A DNA stretch of 64,000 nt from Mariannaea sp. PMI_226 (taxonomy: Eukaryota > Ascomycota > Sordariomycetes > Hypocreales > Nectriaceae). Where the stretch lies: assembly GCA_024336345.1 (NCBI GenBank), contig JANFOG010000002.1, positions 2,108,001 through 2,172,000 on the forward strand, written 5' to 3'. Positions 12,763 through 24,625 of the stretch are shown here, in pieces. The position numbers and the translations under genes were made by a program. How positions within the stretch are numbered: position 1 is the stretch's first letter; each line of letters begins with the position of its first letter. Under the pieces are notes generated by a model. It had not been told where the DNA came from and did no database searches. It worked only from the letters and a program-made list of their open reading frames with translations.

Positions 12763-13096
12763 TTACATACATGTATGTCTATGTCAATGACTGGGAGCGT
12801 GACATTGCATTGTCTAACCCAAACAAGTTCATGTTTATTTTCTCAAGATAAAAGAAAAGCGTGGGAAAACGCTCCATCGCTATACGTTCCTCCCGATTTC
12901 ACTTATTTCGTTCCTTGTGACCTTATGCAATTCACTTATAAGTATCCCTTTTGGTGATAAAAGAAAAATGCACAGTGATGACTGAAAAGCATTTGGGTAA
13001 CTCCAGAAAACACCAGCACACATGAAAGTATACAGCAACTTCAATATCCTATTCACACCTCCTACATTTTCAACTTTCTTCTCACTTATCAGTAAT

Positions 13097-14575
13097 CTAT
13101 ACCCTTCGTCGAGCCTTGCCGTTGGCCTTCTTGGAAGGAGGTGGGGTCAAGGGGGTCTCATCAGAGGAGCCATTGACCATGCTCTCTCCACCATAGACCT
13201 CCTTTTCAATACCCTTAGCAGCATCCCAACCAGCCTTCTCAGCGAGAGCCAAGTTATCATTGACAGTAGGGGCGGCCTTCTTGCCATTCAGCTTGGAGGC
13301 AGTGTTGCTGCGCTTAACGTAGCTGGCAATGAAGAAGCTGACAAAAAGGTAGGTCAGAGGAGCTAGGTAGAAAACATTGAGCCAAATGGCAAAAGTCTCG
13401 CCTGTAGTAGCGATGCAAGGCTGTGTAACATATCGGGTCTCGGTAGTGATGGCTTCGATAGGAGATGGCTGGGCATTGGCCTCAGCAGCGGCACCAAGGA
13501 TATACTGCTTAATCGACTCAATAGCGTTGGCGGCAACGGTAGGTAGGATAGAGTCTGATGGAGCAGCTGGCTCAACAGCGGCATCGACGCGAGTGACGGT
13601 GACAGGGACCGTATAGGCGACGAAAGAGTGCACCATGGCGTAAGAGGCGCCAACAAGGAACTGAGTAATTTGCATCGAGGTGAGAGTGCGCTTGATGGGA
13701 GTGGGAACCTTGATCGAGAAGGCAGTCAAGGTGTAGTAAAAGTACTAGAAATGAAGTTAGTTTTCCAAAGCTTTCCCAAGTAGCCTATCTCATTGAATTG
13801 AATGGGTACTAACCATGAGAGAGTGAATGAATGAGTTCACCAAGACGAACATCCAAATAGGGGCGGACATGTATCGAATACCAGCCCACATGGAGAGCAT
13901 GGCGCCAGCATGATGGTAGGTTTGAAGAGTAGAGCTGGGCTTGCCCTTGGCGAGAATGATGAAGGTGTCGAGAACCTCGTAGAACTTGCTGATGTAGAAG
14001 ATCCAGCCATAGTAAGCCAGGCCCTCGTTCCACATTCGGCCCGTCTCAGTTTGGCTAGGAATACCATTGATGATAGGAGCGTTAGAGACAGCGGAGGTGA
14101 ATGAGCTAGTGGCTTCGTCGTAGTAGATTGAGTTGCCAGGACCAGCGCTACCATGCAGACGACAGAAACTATCAGCAGTTCCAACGATGCCGGCAGGTCC
14201 CATAGGGTTGACAATGCTTCGTCTCATACCGCTAAGCATGCCCCAAAAAGTCCAAGCTGAGTAAACGCAGAGGAATACATTGTGAAGAACCACAAATGCA
14301 AAGAAAGGGCGGGTCTTGCTAATGCTCCATGGCTTCTTGTTTCGAGACTTGTTGAAACTGTTCAGGGACTTGACAGTGACAGCGTAGAGGGTAGCAATAG
14401 TCAAGGGGACTGTATAGTCGAGAGCAGCAGTAAAGATATAATCGGGGATGTTGAACGGGCGCATGACAGAAGTTGGGACGGCAACTGGAGGGATCGGAGC
14501 CGGCACATTGGTTGGTGGGAAGTTGAAGAGATTTGAGTCCGGCATAGTGCGGAACATCTGCATAAGGTTGGCCAT
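13097..14575 (-). CDS. ELO-family fatty acid elongase
   Basis: Condensing enzyme (3-ketoacyl-CoA synthase) of ER fatty acid elongation. Exons on the minus strand are 14575-13814 and 13744-13097, giving 469 residues. The 69-nt intron (GTTAGT...CTAG) is phase 0. Family motifs are in order: KFYEVLDT (197-204), QTYHH (218-222), NSFIHSLMYFYY spanning the splice junction (from 247) and SMQITQF. Several hydrophobic segments surround them. The start is the ATG at 14575 in a strong context (TCACCATGG). The upstream open frame has no ATG. The protein is longer than yeast Elo2/Elo3 because of an insert between the early membrane segments and a basic tail ending KARRRV, possibly for ER retention (inference). 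The usual HxxHH box reads QxxHH, a variant known in some fungal and polyunsaturated-type elongases. Substrate length cannot be told from sequence. Confidence 0.92.
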
Positions 14576-14930
14576 GGTGACAGGTAGGTATGGATCGAAA
14601 TGATCGTTGAGAATGAGCAGACAAATCCGAAGTATTTCTAATCCTTCGTCGGAGGCCAATTGGTTCGATCTCGGTTGGTAGAGTTGAGGAATAACAACCA
14701 ACTAGTGGTCCAGGATGAGGTGGTGGCTCGACAGAAATTGAGAGCGGCTTGTATGCAATAGGATCCCCAGTCTATATATCTGTCAAGGATAGGACAGACA
14801 GTTGAAGGACGATATGAAAGAGGAAAAAGGAATTGAGGGAGAGAAGGAAGGAGAAGGTAAGAGAAGAAAAATGTGGTAGATGTGAGTGAGGATAGCCTCT
14901 TCAGGACAAGACGAGAAAGAAAAGTGGACG

Positions 14931-14940
14931 TGTATATAAG
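14931..14940 (-). promoter_or_regulatory. TATA-like element of the elongase gene
   Basis: Minus-strand CTTATATACA about 356 nt before the elongase ATG. It is followed on that strand by a pyrimidine-rich stretch typical of highly expressed fungal promoters. Assignment is by position only. Confidence 0.4.
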
Positions 14941-16560
14941 AAGAATTGAAAGTGATGCAGGCGGTATCACGGCAAGATGCCCGTTGAACCCTTTGAAGAG
15001 AAGATGAAGAACGAAGTAGTTAGAGAAGAGGAGAGAAGAGGAGGGGGAGGGAGAAGAGTAATGAAGCTACTGAGAGGGACTGTTGGAAAAATATGTCAAC
15101 TACTCTCCGACTCTACCTACCTGAACTGGGGACTTTTTCGCATCTGGACCCTCCTCACCTTCCTTGCCATGCGTGTCTTGTGTGTGGGGAGAGGGGGGGG
15201 AAGGCGCACTCGACCAGGGTCTTGGGGGGGTGTGAGGGGCGTCTATTTCGTGCGATTTGCACCCGTTCCGTACCTTGAGTCGTCTTTTTCTATGGCGCTT
15301 CGTTTTTCGTCAGAAGCAAAAAATGCACGCCGCCTAGGGTGGAATGTACAATGCAAGTAGCGTAGGTACCTATCTTGAGTAGCATGTAGTGAACAGACTG
15401 CTTTCACGAATAGAGGAAGAAAAAAAATGCTCATCATTATCGATTTGCCTTCTCATCCAGATGCAGATGCGCAGGGGAGCCGGGAATCCCAATGCTGACT
15501 CGTTGAGTGAATCATGTGCTTCTCATCAATATCCTTCAACTGGAGACGTGCTTCTCAACCCGCGGTTCCTCTTGGTCCCCTTCCTTCTCCTCTGAAGGTA
15601 CGGTCCTACTGTGTCGGTAGTTATTGTCAATTCAACAATCCCATGTGTCAATTTCACCTCCTCTCGTCTACCTAATTAAACGGGAAGACTCCCGGAAGAA
15701 CGTGCAGAAGAATTACCGGTACTCCGTATTGGACATGGGTTTTTGATTTCTCTTGTTATTTTTGGATATCAAGTCGCTTTAGCAGCGATCTCTAAAATGA
15801 GTACCAAGAAGCAACCTCCCCTAGTTCTTCAACTCTAGTGAAATTACCCACTGTCTCCTTTTCTTATCAAAATCGCACTCATGTAGAAGGAAAAAATAAT
15901 GCTATCTATCCATCTTTGCAAACTTGGAAGAATAAGCTATCCACCCTCCTTCCCCCCTCCCTCCCCCCCTTTCAAGACGGAAAAATGAGTGTAGTCAGTG
16001 TGCAAATAAGGACTTGGTGCGTGGTGGCACCCGGGAGTCAAAGATGGGTGGATGGATTTGTGTGTGTCGTGTGTGGGTCTGCCAATTCAGGGACCCTTGA
16101 ATGAACAAGTTGAGCCGCGGCTCATATGTTGTTTGTTGGCTTACAACCCAGATGGAGACGGCTGTCCGCGGAGCCCATTCAGCTCCAGACTAGACTTTGG
16201 CCAGATCAAAGCTGAAATGAGGGGATGAGCGATACTGCTCAGGAAAAAGAGTGGCCATAAATTTGCAAATCGCCTCCTTCCATCTACCATGAGAATTGGG
16301 AGGTGGACAGAGTCTGGACTCTGGGTAGATATAGACAAGACAAGTTGCCAAAGTACGGCCACCACATGAGTATCCATGATACTCCGCCAACCGCAAGAGC
16401 TATCAAATTCTAGAAGGCAATCAGATTCTCAGTGCTGATATGCCCAGGCCTGATACTACATCTTGGGTTATAGCTCGGATATCTTAGCCAACACACCAAA
16501 AAAGAAAAGGGAAAGGAAGATAAAGGGCGTCATGAGTAACGCGTCAGGCACTTTCAGGCA

Positions 16561-16615
16561 CAGGCACGGACTCAGATGCAGATACGGAACAGATACAGAT
16601 ACAGATGCAGATACA
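16561..16615. repeat. Imperfect CAGATA/CAGATG hexamer repeat
   Basis: Successive CAGATG, CAGATA and variants over about 55 nt, preceded by CAGGCA units. It is an imperfect tandem array in non-coding DNA. Confidence 0.7.
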
Positions 16616-17030
16616 TGCACGGGTCCAATGGTACATAAGGTACATAGGGCACATACATACACACGCGGACCAGGACACGCGGGGGGGTCAAGAATGGATT
16701 GCTCCCGTCGTTGCATCAGGCAGTTGAGCAACTTTACACAACGGGCAGCATCCGAGAAGTTCCAAACGTTCCAAGGACGCCAGCAATGAAAACTTGCGTG
16801 CACAAAACCTGCATTTTTTTTTTGTTGGGGAAGCACTAATGCAATCCCGATTTTCTCTTCCCGTGTTCTGGTGGAGCTTCGTTGCTGTTAGCCCCCATTG
16901 ATGTTAGCCCCCATCGCTGTTAGCTCCATTGCTCGGGGCTTCTTCCCAAGTAGTCTCGCCCAATTGACCTGATTATTATGTAGCTATTGTCGATATCTTC
17001 TCCAATTTCTGTCACGCTGTACGCAGTATA

Positions 17031-17069
17031 GAGAGAAAGAGAGAGAGAGAGAGTGTGTGTGTGTGTGTG
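17031..17069. repeat. (GA)n-(GT)n compound microsatellite
   Basis: GA units run directly into GT units. Confidence 0.9.
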
Positions 17070-18591
17070 GTTGCCAGTGACCAACGTAGCCATTGGTTTG
17101 CTCAAAGCTGCTTTGGGCTGAATCAAGGGGCAACAAACCCTTTGTTGTTATAAGTAAACCCTTGCCCGCGTGCCTCACGCAAGTGTAGCGTGGAACGCCG
17201 ATGACCGCCGTCTTTGTAGTGCAAATTCGCTTGAGTCGAGAACGAATTAGGCGCCACATTGCCAAGTTCACATCCTCTATATGCACGTCTGTAATCCGTA
17301 CTCTGTCCCACGGTATGGAGTATATTGGGTACTGCTAGTAAGTTAAGGTACCTACAGATTACTGGACGGGAAACGATCCCGGTTTGTACCTCGGCCACTC
17401 TGTCGTGCACACAGCCTTGTCAACGAGGACCAAACTCCATCTTCGACGCAGCGAGTATTGGATCGGAGAATGAAATGAACAACCAAGCTCTAGAAACTGA
17501 GAGAATTATATACCATCTACCTAGGCAGGCTACTACTCTACGAATATTTCTGCTCTGCCAGAGTTCAAAATAAATAAACAAATAATTCAGAGATCGCATA
17601 TGCCTATCTTCCTATCCAAAAACCGACGCGATATTGTGCAGAGAAATAACTTATACACAGAAATCATTACCTTAACTTGGTAGGTAACGCACCAACCAAC
17701 TCCTCGTTCAACAATGGCTCCTCCTTACGTCCTGTCCTGCTGTTTCGAACCTATTTTGCACAGTAGCAGTAGCAGTAGTAGTAAGTATTCCTTTCATGCA
17801 CGACCTCCGCCCGCTGAGCCGCGCGTGACGTCCTCACCGATCCCCCGACCCCCGGCCCAAGGCGAAATCCTCAACAAAATCCAACTATCGCCTCTCTCCG
17901 TTTTCCACGCCCACCCTATCAGCGCTTTGCCTAGTTCACAAGAATCAGAAGGGAAAAAAAAAATAAGCAAAGATCATAGCCACACACGGAAAGAGAGACA
18001 AAAAGAGCAAAACAACCTCGGTGCATTTTTGCCATCCCCTCATCCCATGTAGAGAGCTATTCATATGTCAATGATCTTGACCAACTGTAGCGAACGTCTC
18101 CTCCCAGGTGTCTCGTCTCTCGGGTTGTCGGTTCCCAAAAGGGCAACAATTTCGACAACAAGAGGAACCTCCTCAACCCCCGTGGGTGACTAATCTATTG
18201 TAATGATGCACATATACCGTCATGAATAAATACAATTTCCAATTATGCAGATCACATTGTGAGTCGGAAACCTGATGGCACAAAGTTCATCAATACTCGC
18301 CCGACACGAAGGGATTACAAGGCATGTTACGCAATTCAGCTCTGGCATTAAGCCGTTCGCTCTAGCTGTCTTTCACGCATGTAGGTTCCAGAGAGCTAAA
18401 TTCAAAATGTTCATACTATTCATATCTTGCCCTCCCAAGTAATCAAAAACGTGCATCACCACCTTGCTAGCCGATCATATAAAAACCCATAGTTGCATGT
18501 AGTCTACTAGTATTGATACATTCAATCTCGATAAGTACTTCCTGCAAAGGAATATATCCCATACTGACCCCCTGGACATCTAAGCTTCCGC

Positions 18592-20288
18592 TTAGAACCA
18601 CTCTCCGCCCAACCAGCGGTTGAAGAAGTCAATAGAAGCTTCAGGCTGGTCCATGGGCACCATGTGGCCTGCACCGTAGATTTGCATAAAGGTGAAGTTG
18701 CCGCTGGACTTGACTTTTCCATACTCCTTGGAGCTTTCGTCGACCTTGAGAGACTCAATCTGAGCGTTCTGGAATTTCTTCTGGCCAGGCCACTCGAGGG
18801 CATTGGTCCAAGCCTGGTTGCCGAGCCAGTTGCAGATGAAGTCGGCATCACCAGCATAAATCAGGACAGGGATCTTCTCCAGGACACCAGGAACAACGTG
18901 GTGGTAAGGCTGCATCCAGTCTCCGGCAAAGAGGAAGTTGCGGTTGATGTCCATGTTGCAGCTGTCGTAGTCACTAACCTCAGCACCAAGAGCCTCCTTA
19001 ACATCATCTTGGTTGAGGTAGTCAGAGATATAGCCGAGACCAGAGTAGCAGAGGTTGCTGCTGTCCTCACAGTTGCCTCGGATATCATAAACATTTCGAC
19101 CAGTGCGCTGGTAGGGTCCCATCATAGCGTTGTTGCAGTAAATGCTAGCAGGAACGCAAGACCAGGCGCTGCCGGAATCGTAGCAGGACTTGATGAGGGA
19201 CTGGCAACGGGGCAAGGCATTGTCCATGCTCTGGCACTCGCTCTCACTGAGGACAGCGGGGTAGCCACCCTCGCCACAAGCCATAGGACGGTAGTAACCG
19301 TACTGAGTGTAACCATCAGTAAGGCCATTACCAATGAGAACACTCTGAAGGTTGATGTTGCGGTCCTCGTGGGAGAGAATCTCGGACGCGAAAACAGGAA
19401 TGTAGTGGCCAGCATACGACTCGCCTGCAATGTGGAAGTCCTGCTTGGCGTACTCAGGGAACTGGTGGAAGAAGAGGGTGAGGAGAGCATAAATATCCTT
19501 GCCAGCAGCAACAGTGTTACTAACGGAACCGCTGCTGTACGAGTAGCCAACGTTGACGGGCTGGTCAAGGAAGATGACGGAAGCATTGTTGTTCCAAGAA
19601 TGGGGGTTGTTAACGATCTCAAGCTTTTTGTTGATGGAAGCAGGACCAAGCTCGAGGAACAAACCGGTCAGAGATGAGCAGCCAGGGCCACCGTTCAGCC
19701 ACAGGACGACGGGGTCGTTGGCAGGGTCATTGCGAGACTCGAAGAACCCTTGGGAGCATTAGTTTCAGCTTGGAGCAAAGAATAACGATAAAACCTACAG
19801 TAGAACAGATGCTTGTCTTCCTCCTCGTCATCAAGGTAGCCACTGTACTGCTTAACCTTGTCGACGCCAAGCTTGGCAGGATCGACCTTCTTCGCGCGCA
19901 AGTTGTAGTTCTCAAGCTTGCCGCCAACCTTGCGATGCTCCTCGCCGTTCTTGTTAACCCACATGGACTGAACGTCAGCCCCCTTCACAACATGATCCCA
20001 GTGATCGTCAGGTCGGCGGTTGCTCTTCTTGGGCTTCGTGCCGATAGCCTGCTTCTTGAATGCCTCAACAGCATCAGGAGCGAGCGAGGTTACCTCATCC
20101 CAGACAGCCTTGGCCTCGGATGTGAGCTCGCCGAAGAACTTCTCAAAGGGCTTAGTCCAGTCAGCGACGTTGTTGAAGTCGATGTTTGTAATAGGCTTGC
20201 TCGAGTCGGGCCCAAGGACCTTCTGGTCCTGGAAGCCGACCGCCGAGGAGGCGGCGCCCAGCACGAGGGCGGACGTCGACAAGCGCAT
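18592..20288 (-). CDS. cpyA: Vacuolar serine carboxypeptidase Y precursor
   Basis: S10-family carboxypeptidase that trims C-terminal residues from peptides in the vacuole. Exons on the minus strand are 20288-19799 and 19748-18592. The 50-nt intron (GTAGGT...CCAAG) splits a Trp codon and restores FYWFFESRND. The 548-residue product begins with a signal peptide ([18 protein letters not shown]), then a propeptide of about 110 residues, then the mature enzyme. Seen directly are the oxyanion/substrate segment NGGPGCSS, the nucleophile in GESYAGHY (Ser274), the acid in [11 protein letters not shown] and the histidine in [11 protein letters not shown]. Many Cys match the family disulfides, and N-glycosylation sites NNAS and NFT are present. 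Length and motifs agree with yeast Prc1 and Aspergillus CpyA. No defects were seen. Confidence 0.96.
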
Positions 20289-22615
20289 GATTTACAATGT
20301 GCGTCGGGGATGTGTTCTGGTGTGGTGTGTGAAGCGATTCCGATGATGCCGACGAGAAATGGATGGATGTGAGAAAGAAGAGAGAGAGAGAGTCTATTGA
20401 AGAAGCGAGAACGGCAGGAGCGGGCAGCCAGCGACGTAATATGGGATGGCGCGGGAAGGTGCTCTGAAACTGGGGAGGAGCTGCCCGGACAACTGGGCGA
20501 GAGCATGACCCAATCAAGCACTTATCTGCGCCCCCGCGTTAGCGTTAGCGCATGCCTCTCTAGGCAGGAACGGAAACGTGCCACCACGCTCTTAACGTTA
20601 TGCAGCCAACTTTACACCAGATTCTGTTAGGTAGCTGACACCTCCAGGGATCTCCGACATACGTAAGGTACGAGCAGCCAGGCGCAAAGGGACCCACTCC
20701 ATGATAACGTGACGCATGATTGAATGACCTTGATGAGTTGTGACAGGGCGCCAATTGATAACTCAGGTACCTACTCCGTACCTACTAATCTGCACGTAGG
20801 CACACAGTAACGGAATCATACCTAGCCCCATTCTGAAAAACTGCTATTCCCATCGGCTAGCATTTAAGAATCAAATAGAGGCCTCGAAGACATATCAAAG
20901 TGGGAACAGTTTATTCAGGCACACTCCCTATGATGACTGCATCCGGTGGAGGGAGTACAGCTAAATGTGGACATGATTTCCGAGACCAGGCAGACCAGGT
21001 AGGCGTCCTCGAACATAATGACGTCAGGAAGCGTGTTGATTGGCATGGCATATGAGACATTACAATCCCCGAGACCAGCAGATAAAGTCGTTGTGATAAT
21101 TGTGTAGCGCTATGTTCAACGTCAACATTGGAGGGATTGGAATGATTTTTGACATTGAGACCGTGACTTGATGTTCTGTTCTAAAGGTCTGGCTTACTGC
21201 AACTTTCGACCCTGGTCTGGTATTGATTGATGCGACTAAGACAACGAATAGATTACGGAGTACTCTGTACAGATTATAGAAATGCATCCTGCATGCAATA
21301 CAGAGCTGCCTCAAGTCCCTATCCCCAAGCGATGAGTCAGCCCCGATTGAGCGCGCAGGAAGGTCTTCAGGGGCGTCTAAGTTGCATGCCCGTCTTCGTG
21401 AGTATGTGATGAGCTTTTTGCGTAGACATACAAAACCCAGCTGATCATGGCACTGAGATCCTGGCGATGAATTGAAACCAAGAACACCATTCTCGCTGGC
21501 TGCAGCTTCACACAAATAGTTTGGTCTTCTCCCAGCCACAGCCCAATAGACAATAGTGAGGGTTGGCAAGTGGCAAGGGCCCGACCGGGGTGTAGGAAAA
21601 ACCGCCTCATCACAGTCGTTGTCCAAATCTTGTACTTCGTTGACCTAATTTCCAGGCTCGGGGAGCTGAGAAGATAGGTAGTATCAATATGGAGATGAAT
21701 TGAAAGCATCTTTTCCTAACGAATAGCAAGAAGAGCCCCAAACATATCCAAGTGCTCTGATCAGAGCCCCAAAACTTGAACACCAGTCGAGGCTAAGCAG
21801 ACAGTATTCATGATGGAAATTCTTTGCAGAGGGAGACTTATAACATGAGTGCATCAGTACATTTGCAAGTGGTTGGCGACAGTGTCTAGACAAGTTGCAC
21901 TTGACTTGTATTCATGAGAGCTGCAGATGTGCACGTAAGCTCTTGTCCCGGTTCTGCGCCAAATGATAAAGAATATAATCTGACTGTGAAGCCTACAGGT
22001 ATATAAAAGGAGAGCATAATGAGATCCCTATCTCTTGCTGGTGGTGCACTGCACGGGTGTACTTGAATCAGAAGCCCAGATCAATTATACGTGGTTCAAA
22101 TTTTGTCATATTGGTTCATTTTCTTAGCTCTAGCCCAGTTCACTAAACAAAAGGCACATGTATATATTGCATAAAATCAACAAATTTATTCTGCTGCAGC
22201 CGAGCTCATCCATTTAATTATGGTAGCCAGAGGAGTCATCAAGGCTCATCAGCAAACACTGATGACTCAACCCGCATTGACTGAGGCTTGCCTCTCTTGG
22301 GGGTCTGTAGATGACGAAGGGTTCCAGTTTTCCGCTTTGGGGCGGGGTGGCCAGTCGGCAATGGTGGGGTCAAGAATACAGCATAGTCTACCTTACTTTT
22401 GGGAGAAATGAAAAAAGTCACTGACTTTTGTCTCAATCACATTATTTTCACCACATCCCCTTCAGATCAGCCTTTTCTTTCACGCCCAGACGCTCAGACG
22501 CTCAGACGCCCAGACGATTAGACGACCGAAGCCAGTTGCATTTGTCTCGTTCCATTCTTCTTGCTCATTTTCTTCCATTTATTTCCCCTTCGTCTTCTTC
22601 CTCTTTACATCCACC
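20289..22615. other. Divergent intergenic region between carboxypeptidase Y and SDO1
   Basis: Holds the promoters of both flanking genes. A (GA)n stretch near 20380-20392 lies just upstream of carboxypeptidase Y, TACTCCGTA/TACGGAGTA words lie at 20772 and 21254, and a short direct repeat sits close to SDO1. The 188-codon open frame at 21060-21626 (minus) starts from TTG and resembles nothing I know, so I do not call it. Confidence 0.65.
22483..22527 (+). repeat. CAGACG direct repeat in the SDO1 promoter
   Basis: Five AGACG-containing units at 8-10 nt spacing (cgcCAGACG, ctCAGACG, ctCAGACG, ccCAGACG, tTAGACG), ending about 90 nt before the SDO1 ATG. It could be a clustered binding site or simple slippage. 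Confidence 0.7.
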
Positions 22616-23542
22616 ATGTCCCGCATCAACCAGCCTTCCAACCAGATCCGGCTGACAAACGTGTCGCTCGTCCGCCTCAAGAAGGGCAAGAAGCGCTTCG
22701 AACTAGCCTGCTACAAGAACAAACTCCTCGAGTGGCGCTCCGGCATCGAAACAGACCTCGACAATGTCCTGCAGATCCCCAACGTCTTCCTCAATGTCTC
22801 CAAGGGCCAGACGGCGCCCCGCGAGGATCTCGACAAGGCTTTCGGAAAAGGCAAGGCCACCAACGACATCATTCTCGAGATTCTGAAAAAGGGCGAGATG
22901 CAAGTCGGCGAGAAAGAGCGCGCGGCGCAACTAGAGCGAGTCCACAACGAGGTCATAAGTATCGTCGCCAGCAAACTTGTCGACCCTCGAACCAAGCGTG
23001 TTTACACCTCCGGCATGATTGAAAAGGCGCTCGACATGCTGAGCTCCCAGGCCCACGCTGGTAGTGCCGACAAGAGCGCCGCTGGAAGCGGGGCGGGCAC
23101 GCCTGCGACAGGTGACGATGGAGAGGCAAAGCCTCGCACAAAGGATCACATTTGGACCGGTGTCGTGACCACGAAGAGCGCGAAGAGCCAGGCTCTTGAC
23201 GCAATGAAGGCCCTCATTGCGAACCAGCCTATTCCCGTGACCAGAGCACGTATGAGGCTGAGAATCACTTGCACTACCAATGTTCTTAAGCAGGCCGTAA
23301 AGGTTGCCAAGAGCGCCAATAAGGACGAGGAAGGAGAGCAGAAGGCACCTGGAACTGTCAAGGACAAAATCTTGGGCTATGTTGAACAAGTCGAGACTCA
23401 AGATGTCCTCGGGTCCGAGTGGGAGGTGATAGGATTTGTTGAACCAGGAGCATTTAAGGCCCTGTCCGATTTTGTTGGTAACGAGACCAAGGGCCAAGGA
23501 AGAGTAGAAGTACTGGATATGGCTATCACGCATGAGGATTAA
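22616..23542 (+). CDS. SDO1: Ribosome maturation protein SDO1 (SBDS family)
   Basis: Single-exon 308-residue protein. It acts with the GTPase Efl1 to release Tif6/eIF6 from nascent 60S subunits in the cytoplasm. The N-terminal SBDS domain is clear (NQIRLTNVSLVRLKKGKKRFELACYKN is contiguous in the translation; key part KKGKKRFELACYKN), followed by the helical middle domain with LVDPRTKRVYTSGMIEKAL and a C-terminal ferredoxin-like domain ending near VLDMAITHED. An Ala/Gly/Ser-rich insert of about 30 residues interrupts the middle region, making the protein longer than yeast Sdo1 (250). The ATG at 22616 has a good context (CCACCATGTC). The gene is convergent with the 40S protein S18 gene. Confidence 0.96.
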   Translation: MSRINQPSNQIRLTNVSLVRLKKGKKRFELACYKNKLLEWRSGIETDLDNVLQIPNVFLNVSKGQTAPREDLDKAFGKGKATNDIILEILKKGEMQVGEKERAAQLERVHNEVISIVASKLVDPRTKRVYTSGMIEKALDMLSSQAHAGSADKSAAGSGAGTPATGDDGEAKPRTKDHIWTGVVTTKSAKSQALDAMKALIANQPIPVTRARMRLRITCTTNVLKQAVKVAKSANKDEEGEQKAPGTVKDKILGYVEQVETQDVLGSEWEVIGFVEPGAFKALSDFVGNETKGQGRVEVLDMAITHED

Positions 23543-23904
23543 GATTAGAAAACGAATTAGCAAGTATGATACCAATATTTCTCAAGGGAGATACGTCTTT
23601 CTCTCTTTGTCTCTCTTTGTCTCTCTGTCTCTCTCTCTCTTTTATGTGTGTTGGGGAAATTCCCTCCACAAATACTCTCTCCTATTTGTTTACCAAAACG
23701 CTGCTAATCATTTTTCAAGAAATGGCACACTTTTTTTGGTTGTCAATCCAATTGAACAATTGTAGAATGCTTTTTTGATTCGTGACCCTAAACCTAGAGT
23801 ATAGCCCTAGCTGCATATGCCGGAAAGCAATCCTCTCGAAATGCTCAGAAAAGGAGAAACCAGCCGTCACGCCTGTCCACCCAATACCCGCGTCATTGTT
23901 ACAT
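23543..23904. other. Convergent 3' region of SDO1 and RPS18
   Basis: A 362-nt tail-to-tail spacer holding both 3' UTRs. It contains a (TCTC)n array at 23598-23643 and T-rich runs. No gene. Confidence 0.75.
23598..23643 (+). repeat. TCTCTTTG/TCTC repeat in the SDO1 3' region
   Basis: Pyrimidine microsatellite, two TCTCTTTG-type units then pure TC, 56 nt after the SDO1 stop. Confidence 0.85.
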
Positions 23905-24625
23905 TTAACCACCCTTCTTCTTGGAGACACCGACGGTTCGGCCACGGCGACCAGTGGTCTTGGTGTGCTGACCACGGACACGGAGACCCCAGTAGTGTCG
24001 GAGACCACGGTGAGCGCGGATCTTCTTGAGGCGCTCAAGATCCTCACGGAGCTTGGAGTCGACACCGTTGGCCAGGATGTGAGAGTCCTTGCCATCAACG
24101 ATATCACGCTGTCTGTTGAGGAACCAGCTGGGGATCTTGTACTGGGTAGGGTTCTGGATGATGGTGACGATTCGCTCGAGCTCTTCGGAGGTGAGCTCAC
24201 CGGCGCTGTATACACACAATTTCGTCAGTAAAAATTGCTCCTTCGCTTCCTCTGATTGCTAATCCAGGGGGGATCGTACCGCTTGTTCAGATCGACATCG
24301 GCCTTCTTGCAGACCAAGTTAGAGTATCGGCGACCGACACCCTTGATCTTGGTCAAGGCGTACATGACCTTCTGCTTACCGTCGACATTGGTGTTAAGAA
24401 GACGGAGAATCTGTCCACTGTTAGAACCCTGGTCTATGACATTCGGAATAGATGTGTATGTGTGTGTTTTCGAAGTCGTTGAATTTCGTGGCACCGTCGG
24501 CAGAAGAACCGCGCAGAGAACAGTTTGACCGCCGCGGTGGCAGCGAGAAACAATGATCGCGTTAACAAGGGAGAGGGATGACTTACGAACTGGAAGTTCG
24601 ACTTCTCTCCCGTGACGAGCGACAT
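23905..24625 (-). CDS. RPS18: 40S ribosomal protein S18 (uS13)
   Basis: Small-subunit head protein that contacts the P-site tRNA and the 60S bridge. Three exons on the minus strand: 24625-24587 ([13 protein letters not shown]), 24410-24280 and 24205-23905, giving 156 residues, the normal eukaryotic length. Intron 1 is 176 nt (GTAAGT...GACAG) and intron 2 is 74 nt (GTACGA...TACAG) splitting an Arg codon. Seen are [58 protein letters not shown] and the basic end [19 protein letters not shown]. The very short first exon followed by a longer first intron is a usual ribosomal-protein gene layout in filamentous fungi. Confidence 0.96.

Larger units (their letters stand above)
11446..13096. other. 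Convergent intergenic region with microsatellites
   Basis: Separates the 3' ends of the FYVE gene and the elongase. It holds T-rich runs near 11838-11855, an (AT)n tract, a (CT)n tract and an (AC)14 microsatellite. No supportable ORF was seen. Confidence 0.7.
14576..18591. other. Intergenic region upstream of the elongase
   Basis: Four kb. The first 400 nt (minus strand) is the CT-rich leader of the elongase gene with a TATA-like element. The rest holds short ORFs without family resemblance, G-runs near 15188-15230, a hexamer repeat, (GA)n/(GT)n arrays and a TACTCCGTA word at 15720. An ATG-initiated 112-codon frame at 17714-18052 is Ser/Pro-rich and unsupported. Confidence 0.6.

Noticed and set aside
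17714..18052. 112-codon ORF with a good ATG context (MAPPYVLSCC)
   Set aside because: Low-complexity Ser/Pro and Lys composition, no homology recognised, no splice or promoter support.
18664..19677. 337-codon plus-strand ORF
   Set aside because: Antisense shadow of the GC-rich carboxypeptidase Y exon. Its translation is Val/Leu/Ala-rich without motifs.
19674..20372. 232-codon plus-strand ORF
   Set aside because: Antisense to carboxypeptidase Y exon 1 and its intron.
21060..21626. 188-codon minus-strand ORF
   Set aside because: Starts at TTG, no ATG-supported start, no recognisable family.
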